48,195 nucleotides of DNA, taken from NCBI RefSeq assembly GCF_008120935.1, contig NZ_RDBO01000077.1:1631034-1679228 (forward strand). Direction: 5' to 3'. Position numbers and translations under genes: made by a program. This stretch comes from Streptomyces sp. sk2.1 (GTDB taxonomy: Bacteria > Actinomycetota > Actinomycetes > Streptomycetales > Streptomycetaceae). The notes beneath the pieces were generated by a model. The model was not told the origin of the DNA, ran no database searches, and saw only the letters and a program-made list of their open reading frames with translations. Below are positions 18,138 to 26,182 of the stretch, one piece after another. Each line of letters begins with the position of its first letter. Position 1 is the stretch's first letter.

Positions 18138-18160
18138 GGCGGCGCCGGCGGGGCGCCGCC
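18138..18160 (-). terminator. Hairpin between the two TIGR04222 genes
   Basis: A perfect 9-bp stem (18138-18146 with 18152-18160) and a 5-base loop begin 5 bases after the stop of the Cys-tailed gene. There is no T tract; partial termination is possible. Confidence 0.5.
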
Positions 18161-18165
18161 CGTGC

Positions 18166-19182
18166 TCAGGACCCGCCGCCGCAACTGGACCCGCCCCCGC
18201 AGCTGGAACCACCACCGGAACAACTGGAGCCGCTCGACCCGCCGCAGCTCGACCCGGACCCCGAACCGCAGCTCGAACCCGAACCGCAACTCTCCCAGGA
18301 CTCCTCCGCGTTGCTGCTCGCACCGGTGCTGTGGTGCCCCGGTCCCGTACCGGCGCACCACAGCACCGGTGCGAGCAGCAACGCGGAGGAGTCCTGGGAC
18401 GACGACGGCACCGGGCCCGTCGGCCGACCGCCCGCCGGGCGCATCCGCGCCGCCGCGACCAGTTGGGCCCGGAAGACGGGGTCGGGCAGGTGCCGCAGCC
18501 CGCGCGTGGCCACCAGATGGGCCGGGCACGGGTCCTGCGTCAGGGCGGTGGCGTACGTCCCGGCGGCCCGCCGCCCCGCCCCGGTGACGCGTCGCCGGGC
18601 GGCGCCGGCACAGGCGAAACCGACGGGGATGCCGACGAGCAGGACCGGGAGCACCTTCAGGACGAAGGGCGCGGAGTACTCCGCCATCGGGTCGGCGGAC
18701 GTGTACTGGGCGACCGTCACCACGACGGAGACCGGGACGGCCAGCACGCAGGCCAGCCCCTGGGCGATGCCCCATCGACGCCACTTCCGGCCCGCTGCGG
18801 GCAGGGCCAGCAGGCCGCGGGCGGCGAGCCCGTCGCCGATCTCCTGCACGGCGGGGTGCCGCATCACCGCCTCGCGCAGGGTGTGCAGCGCACCGCTGGG
18901 GCCGGCGGCGTGCTCCTGGAGCACCGCGCGTTCCACCGGGTCGTGCGCCTCGGCCCGCCGGACGGCGACGATCCCCGGGCCGCCGACGGCGATCCGGCCG
19001 TCCGTGTGCATCGCGGTGAGCGCGGTGTCCGCCACCCTGCCGGGGCCGCCGTTCAGGAAGGCGACCTCGTGGAGGTCGTGGACGGGGCCGCCGGGGCCGC
19101 GGCGGGCACGCGCGAGCCCCGCGATCAGGAGGACCGAGGAGATCACGACCGAGAGGTCCAGCAGACCCGCGACGACGTTCAT
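18166..19182 (-). CDS. TIGR04222-type membrane protein with six-cysteine Ser/Gly tail
   Basis: The 338-aa protein has a membrane segment at about residues 6-24, the family block LHEVAFLNGGPGRVADTALTAMH, two membrane segments at about 150-172 and 185-210, a conserved region ending near residue 245, and a low-complexity tail (about 298-338, bases 18169-18291) of Ser and Gly with six Cys, each in SSC or ESC spaced 5 to 8 residues apart. Cys/Gly-rich tails are a hallmark I recall for this family. The ATG at 19182 has GGGAGG that overlaps the stop of the DUF692 gene, so the two are tightly linked; the open frame to 19272 overlaps that gene and is not used. A 107-base hairpin (18293-18399) is embedded in the coding sequence just before the tail. 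The tail is a plausible substrate of the DUF692 enzyme; untested. Confidence 0.8.
   Translation of the reverse strand: MNVVAGLLDLSVVISSVLLIAGLARARRGPGGPVHDLHEVAFLNGGPGRVADTALTAMHTDGRIAVGGPGIVAVRRAEAHDPVERAVLQEHAAGPSGALHTLREAVMRHPAVQEIGDGLAARGLLALPAAGRKWRRWGIAQGLACVLAVPVSVVVTVAQYTSADPMAEYSAPFVLKVLPVLLVGIPVGFACAGAARRRVTGAGRRAAGTYATALTQDPCPAHLVATRGLRHLPDPVFRAQLVAAARMRPAGGRPTGPVPSSSQDSSALLLAPVLWCAGTGPGHHSTGASSNAEESWESCGSGSSCGSGSGSSCGGSSGSSCSGGGSSCGGGSSCGGGS
18293..18399. repeat. 107-base quasi-palindrome inside a coding region
   Basis: Arms 18293-18343 and 18349-18399 pair over 51 bp with one mismatch (18338 against 18354) and a 5-base loop. In the gene's direction one arm encodes SQDSSALLLAPVLWCAG and the other TGPGHHSTGASSNAEESWE, so one arm looks like an inverted copy of the other. 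The frame is kept. Origin could be template switching during replication or an assembly fault. Confidence 0.95.
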
Positions 19183-19187
19183 GCCGG

Positions 19188-20492
19188 TCACCTCCCGACC
19201 AGGGCCGCGCGGGCCGCCCGGATCAGCCGGGTGGTGCGGCGCGGCGGTCGAGGGGCGGCCCGGTCCTGCCACCAGTGGGTCAGTTCGCGCCGGGCCGCGT
19301 CGTCGGCGGGTCGCCCCGCGATCAGCAGCGATTCGGCGAAGTCCAGCGCGTCGCGCCGGTAACCGGCGGACATGGGGCGGCTCCCGGCGTACGCGAGGAA
19401 GGCGGGCCGGTAACCGGTGCCCAGGATCTCCGGCAGCTCGGGTGCCACCTTGGCGACGACCCCGGCCCGTTTGGCGGCCAGGGCGCGGCTCTGGACGCCG
19501 AGCCGGTGCGCGTCGAAGCCGGGCGGGGCGGGGTCCCCGGCGACGAGCGCGCGGAGCAACGCGGACTGGGCGCCCGCGAGCCGGTCCCGCACGCCGTCCG
19601 CGACGGCGGTGGGGCCGGAGGGCGGCCGGTGCGCGGTGCCGGTGGCCGCTGCCGGGGACGTCGCCCCGGGCGCCGCCAGGTCCAGCGTGGTGCGGATCGT
19701 GGCCAGTTCGGCCGCCAGCTCACCGGCAGGAGGGAAGTCGTCGTCGCGTTCCAGCAGGACGCCCGGCGGGTCGACCCGGGAACGGAGTTCGGCGAGGACG
19801 TCGAGGACCGGCCGGGTGACCGGGTGGGCGTGGGTGTCGTGCCAGACGCCGTCCTTCTCGATCCCGCCCGCCACGTGGACGTACGCGATCGCCTCCACCG
19901 GCAGCTCGTCGAGCGCGGTGGCCGGGTCCTCACCCCGGTTGACGTGGTTGGTGTGCAGATTGGCGACGTCGATCAGCAGCCGGACCCCGGTGCGTTCGAC
20001 CAGCTCGGCGAGGAACCGCCCCTCGCTCAGCTCCTCGCCGGGCCAGGAGACCAGCGCCGCGATGTTCTCCAGGGCCAGCGGCACCGGCAGCGACTCCTGC
20101 GCGATGCGCACGTTCTCGCACAGCACGTCCAGGGCGTCCCGGGTGCGCGGCACGGGCAGCAGGTGGCCGGCCTCCAGAGCGGCCGAAGCGGTGCGCGGCC
20201 CCCCGGCCCGTACGAACGCGATGTGCTCGGTCACCAGCGGGGCGGCGAGCAGTTCGGCCCTGGCGGCGAGATCGGCGAGCCGGTTCGCGTCGGGGCGGTC
20301 GGCCCCGCCGAGCCCCAGCGAGACGCCGTGCGGGACGACGGTGACGCCGCGTTCCCGGAGCCGTACCAGCGAATCGGGCAGATGGCCGACGCAGATGTTC
20401 TCCGCGACCGCCTCCACCCAGTCGATCCCGGGCAGCGCCTCGACGGCGTCCGCGATCTCCGGCCGCCATCCGATGCCGATCCCCAGCTTCAT
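19188..20492 (-). CDS. DUF692 family enzyme (MbnB-like, multinuclear non-haem iron type)
   Basis: DUF692 proteins are TIM-barrel oxidases with two or three irons; characterised members (MbnB, TglH, ChrH) modify cysteines in peptides. In this 434-aa protein the barrel fills residues 1-270 and shows the expected metal-ligand segments in order: HGVSLGLG, TEHIAF, LENIAALV, DVANLHTNH, YVHVAGG, HDTHAHPV and LERDDDFP. Residues 300-434 form an additional helical domain with many Arg and Ala. The ATG at 20492 has GGAGG upstream; the longer open frame lacks similarity. The next gene, 5 bases downstream, encodes a membrane protein with a six-Cys tail, the natural candidate substrate. An ECF-like promoter is visible upstream. 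Chemistry is inferred from family only. Confidence 0.85.
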   Translation of the reverse strand: MKLGIGIGWRPEIADAVEALPGIDWVEAVAENICVGHLPDSLVRLRERGVTVVPHGVSLGLGGADRPDANRLADLAARAELLAAPLVTEHIAFVRAGGPRTASAALEAGHLLPVPRTRDALDVLCENVRIAQESLPVPLALENIAALVSWPGEELSEGRFLAELVERTGVRLLIDVANLHTNHVNRGEDPATALDELPVEAIAYVHVAGGIEKDGVWHDTHAHPVTRPVLDVLAELRSRVDPPGVLLERDDDFPPAGELAAELATIRTTLDLAAPGATSPAAATGTAHRPPSGPTAVADGVRDRLAGAQSALLRALVAGDPAPPGFDAHRLGVQSRALAAKRAGVVAKVAPELPEILGTGYRPAFLAYAGSRPMSAGYRRDALDFAESLLIAGRPADDAARRELTHWWQDRAAPRPPRRTTRLIRAARAALVGR

Positions 20493-20559
20493 GTCGTCCC
20501 CCTCCTCCACTCCGTGCAGGGCTGATGGCCCCGACGGGCGGTGGTGAATCCGGGAAGGA

Positions 20560-20587
20560 GGACGTTCAGAGGATGATTTGAGGTTCC
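20560..20587 (-). promoter_or_regulatory. Possible ECF-sigma promoter of the DUF692 operon
   Basis: On the minus strand GGAACC (20587-20582) is followed after 17 bases by CGTC (20564-20561), the layout of many extracytoplasmic-function sigma promoters. It lies about 70 bases before the DUF692 start and has the right direction. The spacer is A+T-rich for this genome. Confidence 0.4.
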
Positions 20588-20638
20588 GGACCGGGCGGGG
20601 GCGGCCGAGGACCACCACGCAGGCCCTTCCCGGACCCC

Positions 20639-21172
20639 CTACCGGTTTCCCGGGACCGGCCGGAGCGTGATCCAGTAGTGCCGCGCGGGGCCGTGCTCGG
20701 TGTCCCGCACGCCTTCGAGGACGCCGCCGTGGCGCTCGACGGTCCTCGCCGACGCGAGGTTGTCGGCCGCGCAGACGATCAGCAGCCGGTCCGGGCCCAG
20801 CGCCCGCGCCTCGTCGAGCATCCGCCCGAGCGCCCAGGTCGCCAGCCCGCGCCGCCGGGCGGACGGCCGGATGCCGTATCCGATGTGCCCGAACCGCGGC
20901 ACGGAGCCGTCCGGCCCGTGCCGCAGCGCGATCCCGCCGAGCACCCGGCCGTCCTCGACGATCCACCGGTACGTGCACCCCGCCCGGCCGGTCCCCGCCG
21001 GTTCCGATTCCCCGGTCAGCCGCGCCACCCAGGCCGCGAACCCGGCCGGTGAGCCGACCTCGTCGGAGGGCTCCAGCCCGAACCCGTCCTCGTGGGGGCC
21101 GGGGCCCCACTCGTCATGTGCCTCGGTCCAGGCGGAGTGCAGGAGGACGGTGGGTGCGATCAGTTCGGGCAT
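20639..21172 (-). CDS. GNAT-family N-acetyltransferase
   Basis: A 177-aa acetyl-CoA-dependent acyltransferase. The acetyl-CoA loop is visible as GIRPSARRRGLATWALGRML, preceded by a strand with IVEDGRVLGGIALRHG and followed by NLASARTVERHGGVLEGV, the usual last motif. The substrate is unknown. The ATG at 21172 has no Shine-Dalgarno sequence, but TAGCGT lies 7 bases ahead, so a leaderless transcript is likely; the longer frame upstream runs into the neighbouring gene. It lies between an unknown protein and the DUF692 operon on the same strand, 146 bases from the latter. Confidence 0.85.
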   Translation of the reverse strand: MPELIAPTVLLHSAWTEAHDEWGPGPHEDGFGLEPSDEVGSPAGFAAWVARLTGESEPAGTGRAGCTYRWIVEDGRVLGGIALRHGPDGSVPRFGHIGYGIRPSARRRGLATWALGRMLDEARALGPDRLLIVCAADNLASARTVERHGGVLEGVRDTEHGPARHYWITLRPVPGNR

Positions 21173-21179
21173 GCGGCCG

Positions 21180-21185
21180 ACGCTA
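21180..21185 (-). promoter_or_regulatory. Candidate -10 of leaderless GNAT transcript
   Basis: TAGCGT on the minus strand, 7 bases before the ATG. Confidence 0.45.
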
Positions 21186-21209
21186 CCGGCCGTCCCGGTC
21201 CGGCCGGGC

Positions 21210-21674
21210 TCAGGTGTCGTAGTAGCCGTCCCAGGGGGCGAAGAACCCCAGGGAGTCGGGGAGGAACTCCGCCCGCGCGGTGTCCGTCCCGTCGCCCTCC
21301 TCGACGACCAGACCGAACAGGATGCCCTCGGACCGGACGGCGAAGGGGGCGATCGCGATGTCCTCGTGGTGCCGCTCCGGCAGGGCCTCCAGCCACTCGT
21401 CGAGCAGGAGCCGGGCGGCGGCGATCGCCTCCCGCTCGCCGCCCGCCGCGGTGCCGGTGACCCGGATCCGCGAGTCCAGGTGCCGGCCGGCCGCGTCGAA
21501 CCGGTGGAGCACGGCACACCAGCGCTTCTGCTCCTGCCAGTCGGCGCCGCCGCCCCAGTCCTCGGGGAAGGCCCCGGTGACGGAGGCGAAGAACTGGCCG
21601 CCCCGCCACCGCCCGATGGTGTCCGTGCGGTAATCGGCCTCGTGCTTGATCGGAATGATCCCGGGAACGGTCAT
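21210..21674 (-). CDS. Conserved hypothetical protein
   Basis: I do not recognise this 154-aa protein. It begins MTVPGIIPIKHEADYRTDTI and contains several Trp-rich strands (WRGGQFFASV, DWGGGADWQEQKRW) and an acidic end (DSLGFFAPWDGYYDT). There is no signal peptide or membrane segment, and it looks like a small globular alpha/beta protein. The ATG at 21674 is supported by TATGGT 7 bases ahead (leaderless layout); an in-frame ATG at 21686 is possible. It lies between a PTH2-like gene (40 bases upstream) and a GNAT gene (37 bases downstream) on the same strand. Confidence 0.7.
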   Translation of the reverse strand: MTVPGIIPIKHEADYRTDTIGRWRGGQFFASVTGAFPEDWGGGADWQEQKRWCAVLHRFDAAGRHLDSRIRVTGTAAGGEREAIAAARLLLDEWLEALPERHHEDIAIAPFAVRSEGILFGLVVEEGDGTDTARAEFLPDSLGFFAPWDGYYDT

Positions 21675-21681
21675 GCGCGGA

Positions 21682-21687
21682 ACCATA
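21682..21687 (-). promoter_or_regulatory. Candidate -10 of leaderless hypothetical gene
   Basis: TATGGT on the minus strand, 7 bases before the ATG at 21674; no ribosome site is present. Confidence 0.4.
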
Positions 21688-21714
21688 GGCGCCGCCTGTG
21701 ACAACGGGCGGTGC

Positions 21715-22461
21715 TCAGCCGCGCAGCGCGGGATGGTCGGCGACCACCGTGCACGAGCCCGGGGCGATCTCGGTGAACCCGGCGTCACGCACCACCGGCA
21801 GCCCGCCCGCCGTCAGTCCGCGCCAGCGGTCCGGATCCGCGGCGGCCACGGAGAGCGGGAAGCCCGCCTCGCGCCACGCCTTGCGGTCCGTCTCCGAGAG
21901 CTCCCACCAGGCGAGCTGCGCGCCGTGCCCGGCCTGCGCCATCGCCTTGCCCGCCGACATGTCCAGCTCCGGGTTCAGCCACAGCACCGGCTCCCCGGGG
22001 ACGGGCGCGGGCGGCGGTTCGGGGTCGTCCAGGTCCGTGCCCGACACCTGGAGCTTCACCAGCTCCTTCGGCCAGCCGTCCAGGGGCACCGGCGGGAAGA
22101 CCCGCACCTCGGCGCTCTCGCCGGTCACCGTGATGCCCGGCAGCCCGGACGCCCTGCGCCACTCCGCACCGCGCGCCCGCCGCACCACCTTGCGGATCCG
22201 GGCGTCCTGCCAGTCCCGCATCGCCCGCGCCCACTCGCCCTCGCCGACCGAGCGCTCGTCGGAGAGCATCACGAGCACCGCGCGGGCGGCGGTCCGCAGC
22301 GCGTCGGTACGTGCCGGGGGAGTCGCCTTCTCGATGTGCACGACCAGCGGCAGGACGTACTGCGGGGCCTCGTCGCGGTCCGTCCGCCGCGACCCGAACG
22401 GGCCGTCCGCCGCGGACGGCCGGGAAACGGCCGGGGACTCGGGGATGTCTTCGCTGCTCAC
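21715..22461 (-). CDS. Peptidyl-tRNA hydrolase PTH2-like protein
   Basis: The C-terminal half of this 248-aa protein carries the PTH2 core motif MSAGKAMAQAGHGAQLAWW, matching the GKxxAQxxHA signature of archaeal and eukaryotic peptidyl-tRNA hydrolases, which free peptide from prematurely released peptidyl-tRNA. The N-terminal 120 residues (VLPLVVHIEKATPPARTDAL ... ARAMRDWQDARIRKVVRRAR) are not part of the PTH2 core and may bind RNA; that is a guess from the basic helix. The GTG at 22461 has GGGGCGG upstream; the frame continues to 23136 but is antisense to the AIM24 gene. Divergent from AIM24 over 72 bases. Whether hydrolase activity is kept is unknown. Confidence 0.75.
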   Translation of the reverse strand: MSSEDIPESPAVSRPSAADGPFGSRRTDRDEAPQYVLPLVVHIEKATPPARTDALRTAARAVLVMLSDERSVGEGEWARAMRDWQDARIRKVVRRARGAEWRRASGLPGITVTGESAEVRVFPPVPLDGWPKELVKLQVSGTDLDDPEPPPAPVPGEPVLWLNPELDMSAGKAMAQAGHGAQLAWWELSETDRKAWREAGFPLSVAAADPDRWRGLTAGGLPVVRDAGFTEIAPGSCTVVADHPALRG

Positions 22462-22533
22462 CCGCCCCAGTCTGCCAGCCGCCGGGGCCGCGTTTCTTGG
22501 CAGAACGGGACACTCCGGGTGAGGATGCACCCC

Positions 22534-23211
22534 ATGAGGAGCGATCTCTTTTCCAGCGAGCATCTGGCGCAGCAGGCGACGGTCCCCGGGATGACCCTGC
22601 AGAACGCCAAATCCATCAAGTACGCCGTCGACGGCGAGATGCACGCCCGTCAGGGAGCGATGATCGCCTTCCGCGGCGAGCTGCAGTTCGAGCGCAAGGG
22701 CCAGGGCATAGGCGGCATGCTGAAGCGCGCCGTCACCGGCGAGGGGCTGCCGCTGATGGCGGTCCGCGGCCGGGGCGAGGCGTGGTTCGCGCACGAGGCC
22801 GCCAACTGCTTCATCGTGGAGCTGGAGCACGGCGACGTCCTCACGATCAACGGCCGCAACGTGCTCTGCTTCGACCCCACGATCTCCTACGAGATAAAGA
22901 CCGTGAAGGGCGCCGGGATGACCGGCGGCGGGCTCTTCAACAGCGTCTTCACCGGCTACGGAAAGCTCGGCCTGATGTGCGAGGGCCACCCCATCGTGAT
23001 CCCCGTGACGCCGCAGCAGCCGGTGTTCGTCGACACGGACGCGGTGGTCGGCTGGAGCGCCAACCTGACCACCTCGCTGAACCGCTCGCAGAGCTTCGGC
23101 TCGATGATCCGCGGCGGTTCCGGCGAGGCCGCCCAACTGCGGCTGGACGGCGAGGGATTCGTGATCGTGCGACCCAGCGAGGCCAAGCCCGAGAAGGCGA
23201 CGGCCAACTGA
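22534..23211 (+). CDS. AIM24 family protein
   Basis: The 225-aa protein belongs to the AIM24 (former DUF124) family, beta-rich proteins of unclear role. Typical blocks are visible: GEMHARQGAMIAFRGELQFE, a hydrophobic Gly-rich segment with MTGGGLFNSVFTGYGKLGL, and PVTPQQPVFVDTDAVVGWS. No signal peptide is seen. The ATG at 22534 is preceded by gtgagga; an ATG nine bases earlier is an alternative. Its TGA overlaps a possible CTG start of the following ABC ATPase, and the permease overlaps that in turn, so the three probably form an operon. Confidence 0.85.
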   Translation: MRSDLFSSEHLAQQATVPGMTLQNAKSIKYAVDGEMHARQGAMIAFRGELQFERKGQGIGGMLKRAVTGEGLPLMAVRGRGEAWFAHEAANCFIVELEHGDVLTINGRNVLCFDPTISYEIKTVKGAGMTGGGLFNSVFTGYGKLGLMCEGHPIVIPVTPQQPVFVDTDAVVGWSANLTTSLNRSQSFGSMIRGGSGEAAQLRLDGEGFVIVRPSEAKPEKATAN

Positions 23212-24146
23212 GGCTGAACGCCGTCGGCCGCCGCCACGGCCCCGGCGGCCCGTGGGTGCTGCGCGGAGTCGAACTCGACCTGCCGCCGCACACCCTGATC
23301 CGGATCGAGGGGGCCAATGGCACCGGCAAGTCGACCCTGTTACGGCTGCTCGCCGGGATCGACACCCCGACGGAGGGCCGGATCACCGGCCGCCGGCCCC
23401 GTACGGCATACGTTCCCGAACGCTTCTCGGCCGCGCTGCCGTTCACCGCGGCCGGATACCTCGTCCACCTCGGGCGCGTCCACGGCCTGCGGTCCGCCGA
23501 GGCCGCGGACCGCGCACGGTCGTGGCTCGACCGCCTCGGGGCCGCCGGCCACGCCGATACCCCGCTCCCGGAACTCTCCAAGGGCACCGGCCAGAAGGTC
23601 GCCGTCGCCCAGGCGCTCCTGGCCGAGCCGGAGCTGCTGGTCCTGGACGAGGCGTGGACCGGACTGGACGCGGCGGCCCGCGACGAACTGGACCGGGCCG
23701 TGACCGAGCGGGTCGCGGCGGGGGCCACCGTCGTCTACGTCGACCACGACCCGCTCAGGCTCGCCGGATCGGTCGACGTCGGCTACCGGGTGGAGGGGCG
23801 GGGCCTTCGCGCCGTACCCGTGACGGGACCGGCGCGGACGGGGCCGCGGGTGCGGATCGAGGCGACGGGACCGGCGGGGGCCGCGCTGCCCGCAGGACTG
23901 CCGGGCGCACCGGAACAGGACGCCCTGGCCGACGGCGTACGGCTCACCGTCGCGGCGACCCACTCCGACGCGCTGCTGCGCGCCCTGCTCACGGCCCGTC
24001 CGCCCTGGCACATCCGCCGGCTGGCCACCGTCCCCGACCCCGCCGGGCCCGACGGCCCGCCTCCCGGCCCGGACCCGTCCGGCACCGCACCGGTGCCCGG
24101 GGCCGTCCCGCGTTCCCGGGGCCGTTCGACCCCCGAGGCATCATGA
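23208..24146 (+). CDS. ABC transporter ATP-binding protein, probable CTG start
   Basis: The ATPase of a small exporter-type ABC system. Walker A is GANGTGKSTLL, the signature motif is degenerate (ELSKGTGQKVAVAQALL), Walker B is LLVLDEAWTGLD, and the H-loop His is in VYVDHDPLR. After the nucleotide-binding domain (about 210 residues) a 100-residue Pro/Gly-rich tail follows. No ATG, GTG or TTG is found before Walker A in a sensible place: the first GTG, at 23256, would remove the first strand. A CTG at 23208 overlaps the preceding TGA as CTGA, in the way ATGA and GTGA overlaps occur elsewhere in this window, so I take it as the start (312 aa). The stop overlaps the permease start. Confidence 0.8.
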   Translation: MRLNAVGRRHGPGGPWVLRGVELDLPPHTLIRIEGANGTGKSTLLRLLAGIDTPTEGRITGRRPRTAYVPERFSAALPFTAAGYLVHLGRVHGLRSAEAADRARSWLDRLGAAGHADTPLPELSKGTGQKVAVAQALLAEPELLVLDEAWTGLDAAARDELDRAVTERVAAGATVVYVDHDPLRLAGSVDVGYRVEGRGLRAVPVTGPARTGPRVRIEATGPAGAALPAGLPGAPEQDALADGVRLTVAATHSDALLRALLTARPPWHIRRLATVPDPAGPDGPPPGPDPSGTAPVPGAVPRSRGRSTPEAS

Positions 24147-24811
24147 CCGCGCTCCTGCGCTACCAGGCCGCCCTGCTGGTCCGTTCCCAGCACTGGCTCG
24201 CCCCCGTTCTGCTGTACGCGGCCTTCCTCGCCGTCGGCGTGCAATGGGGACAGCCCGTCCTCGACTCGCTCGGCTACGCCGCCGCCGGGCTCCTGCCCGT
24301 CACCGCCTGGCTCGTGCGGCTCTGCGTCAACCAGGAACCGCCCGCCGCCCGGACCGTCACCGCCGCCGCGGCCGGACCGGTGCGGGCCCATCTGGCGGCG
24401 CTGCTCGCCGCGCTCGGCTGCGCCGGGCTGCTCGGCACGGCCGGCACCGTGATCGTGCTGGTGATCAGCAAGCCGGCCGGTGCCGGCAACGGCGTACGGG
24501 TACCGCTGCTGCCCGCCGGGATCGCCGGACTGCTCGCCGCCGCCTGCTGCGTACTGCTGGGCGCGGCCGTCGGCGCGCTGTGCACCCGGCCGCTGCTGCA
24601 CCGGCGCGGCTGGTCCGTCGCCGCCACCGTGCCGGCCGCGCTGCTGGCCCTGGTGATCGACGGCTCGCCCGCGAACTCCGCAGTGGCGGGCCTGGTCACC
24701 GGCTCGCGGACGGGCACCGTGCACGTGCCGGTCCTGGCGGTCGCCCTCGCCCTCGCCCTCGCCGCCGCGACGGCGGCGCTCACGTGCCGGCTCGTCCCGG
24801 TGCGCGGCTGA
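24143..24811 (+). CDS. ABC transporter permease
   Basis: A 222-aa membrane protein with about six hydrophobic segments, including LLYAAFLAVGVQW, HLAALLAALGCAGLLGTAGTVIVLVI, LLPAGIAGLLAAACCVLLGAAVGAL and VPVLAVALALALAAATAAL. Its ATG overlaps the ATPase stop in ATGA, so it is translationally coupled and is the membrane partner of that ATPase. It is short for a permease and lacks a recognisable substrate domain, so the cargo is unknown. The layout resembles two-gene ABC-2 type exporters. Confidence 0.8.
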   Translation: MTALLRYQAALLVRSQHWLAPVLLYAAFLAVGVQWGQPVLDSLGYAAAGLLPVTAWLVRLCVNQEPPAARTVTAAAAGPVRAHLAALLAALGCAGLLGTAGTVIVLVISKPAGAGNGVRVPLLPAGIAGLLAAACCVLLGAAVGALCTRPLLHRRGWSVAATVPAALLALVIDGSPANSAVAGLVTGSRTGTVHVPVLAVALALALAAATAALTCRLVPVRG

Positions 24812-24812
24812 G

Positions 24813-24818
24813 TAGGCT
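24813..24818 (+). promoter_or_regulatory. Candidate -10 of leaderless small CxxC gene
   Basis: TAGGCT lies 7 bases before the ATG at 24826, directly after the permease stop. Confidence 0.5.
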
Positions 24819-24825
24819 CGTACGC

Positions 24826-25050
24826 ATGGACGAGCGTGAGGAAGAGGGCGTCGGCGGGATTCCGGACGGGGCGTACTGCGGTGCGCCGCCCACGCCTCCC
24901 GTGCCCGACGGCACGGAGCCCGCCGGACCCCCGTACGCCGCGTGCGTGCTCTGCCGGAAGCCGACCGAGTACCCGGAGTCGGTCAAGGGCATCACGCTCT
25001 GCCCGGTCTGCGAGTGGCAGGAGGCCCAGCGCATGGCGTGCTCGGGCTGA
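24826..25050 (+). CDS. Small CxxC/CxxC zinc-ribbon-like protein
   Basis: A 74-aa protein with a Pro-rich first half and a C-terminal pair of knuckles, CVLCRKPTEYPESV and LCPVCEWQEAQ, spaced like a zinc ribbon. Two further Cys (AYCGAPP near residue 18 and ACSG near the end) are present. Function is unknown. The ATG lacks a Shine-Dalgarno sequence and has TAGGCT 7 bases ahead, so the gene probably has its own leaderless transcript although it follows the permease by 14 bases. Codon use is normal for the window, and the Cys pattern supports a real gene. Confidence 0.7.
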   Translation: MDEREEEGVGGIPDGAYCGAPPTPPVPDGTEPAGPPYAACVLCRKPTEYPESVKGITLCPVCEWQEAQRMACSG

Positions 25051-25080
25051 GCCCCCTGCCGGGAGGGGCGGGCCGGTCCG

Positions 25081-25989
25081 TCAGGAGGACCGCGTCCGCA
25101 TCAGGTCGGAGACCTTGACGAAGCGGTAGCCGCGCTCGCGGAGTTCGGGGACCACCCGGCGCACCGCCTCGTCCGTGACCGGGGCCGCGCTGCGGGTGCA
25201 GTGCATGACGACCAGTGACCCCGGCTCCACCCCGGCCAGCACCTGCTCGGCCACCGCGTCCGCGTCCGTCGCGAAGGCGTCGCCGCTGACGACGTCCCAC
25301 TGCACCGCCGTCACCTTGGCGGGGGCGAGGGCGCGCAGCGACGCGTCGTCGTGACAGCCGCCGGGGAAGCGGAAGTACGGCACCGTGTTGCGCACACCGG
25401 CCCGCCGGAACGCGGCGAAGGCCCGCTCCACGTCGGCGCGCATGTCGTCCTTCGCCACGGTCGGCAGCCCGTAGCAGGGGGACGCGAAGGCGTAGTGGCT
25501 GTACGAGTGGTTGGCGACCTCGAACAGCGGATCGGCACCGATCGACCTGGCCTGTTCCGGGTACTGGTCGGCCCACCGCCCCGTCATGAACACGGTCGCG
25601 GGCACCTTCAGCCGGCGCAGCAGCGCGATCAGCCCGGGATTGTCGAAGCGCTCGCCCGCCTCCGCGCGGGGGCCCTCGTCGGCCGTCATGTCGGCGTCGA
25701 AGGTGAGGGCCACGACCTTGTCCGCGGTCCTCGGAGCCCGTTCGAAGACCGGCGTCAGACCCGCCGGTCCCGGAGCCGGGACGGGTGGCTCCGGCGGTCC
25801 CGGGGCCGCCCCCACGGACGGTGACGGCGACGGCGGAACCGGGAGGGAAGTGCGCTGCGGGGCATGGGCTCCGACATCCGCCGCGCCGCTCCCGGTCGCG
25901 GCGCCGTCCATCCCGCAACCGATCAGAGCAGTGCCCAGTACAGTTCCCAGAACCGCCGTCGCCGTAAGTCTTCGTGCAGAGTTGATCAC
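25081..25989 (-). CDS. Polysaccharide deacetylase lipoprotein (NodB domain, CE4)
   Basis: A surface-anchored metal-dependent N-deacetylase of carbohydrate esterase family 4. The 302-aa protein has a lipoprotein signal (INSARRLTATAVLGTVLG then ALIGCG, lipid-bearing Cys), a Pro-rich spacer of about 65 residues, and the NodB domain: VALTFDADMT (catalytic Asp and metal Asp), EVANHSYSH (metal His pair), YFRFPGG and GSLVVMHC near the end. I chose the GTG at 25989 because the signal peptide then begins at once and TACGTT lies 6 bases ahead; a GTG at 26034 would add 15 residues with no signal character. Likely target is peptidoglycan or another surface glycan. Confidence 0.85.
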   Translation of the reverse strand: MINSARRLTATAVLGTVLGTALIGCGMDGAATGSGAADVGAHAPQRTSLPVPPSPSPSVGAAPGPPEPPVPAPGPAGLTPVFERAPRTADKVVALTFDADMTADEGPRAEAGERFDNPGLIALLRRLKVPATVFMTGRWADQYPEQARSIGADPLFEVANHSYSHYAFASPCYGLPTVAKDDMRADVERAFAAFRRAGVRNTVPYFRFPGGCHDDASLRALAPAKVTAVQWDVVSGDAFATDADAVAEQVLAGVEPGSLVVMHCTRSAAPVTDEAVRRVVPELRERGYRFVKVSDLMRTRSS

Positions 25990-25995
25990 TTGCGG

Positions 25996-26001
25996 AACGT
26001 A
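25996..26001 (-). promoter_or_regulatory. Candidate -10 of leaderless deacetylase transcript
   Basis: TACGTT on the minus strand, 6 bases before the GTG at 25989. Confidence 0.35.
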
Positions 26002-26135
26002 GACGATCACCCGGGGCGTGATCGCGGACGGCACTCCGGCCGGAGGCGGATAAACATACCGCTACCCCCGACCGGCCCAGTGCCCACCGGACCCGACCGG
26101 CCCGGTGCCTGCCGGCCCGTGCTCCGGCCCGCGCT

Positions 26136-26161
26136 CCGGGCGGGCCCGCAGGCCCGCCCGG
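26136..26161 (-). terminator. Terminator downstream of the PhoX-type gene
   Basis: A perfect 11-bp stem (26136-26146 with 26151-26161) with a CGCA loop lies 22 bases beyond the stop. Confidence 0.8.
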
Positions 26162-26182
26162 TCCGTCAGTCCGCGAGGCCCG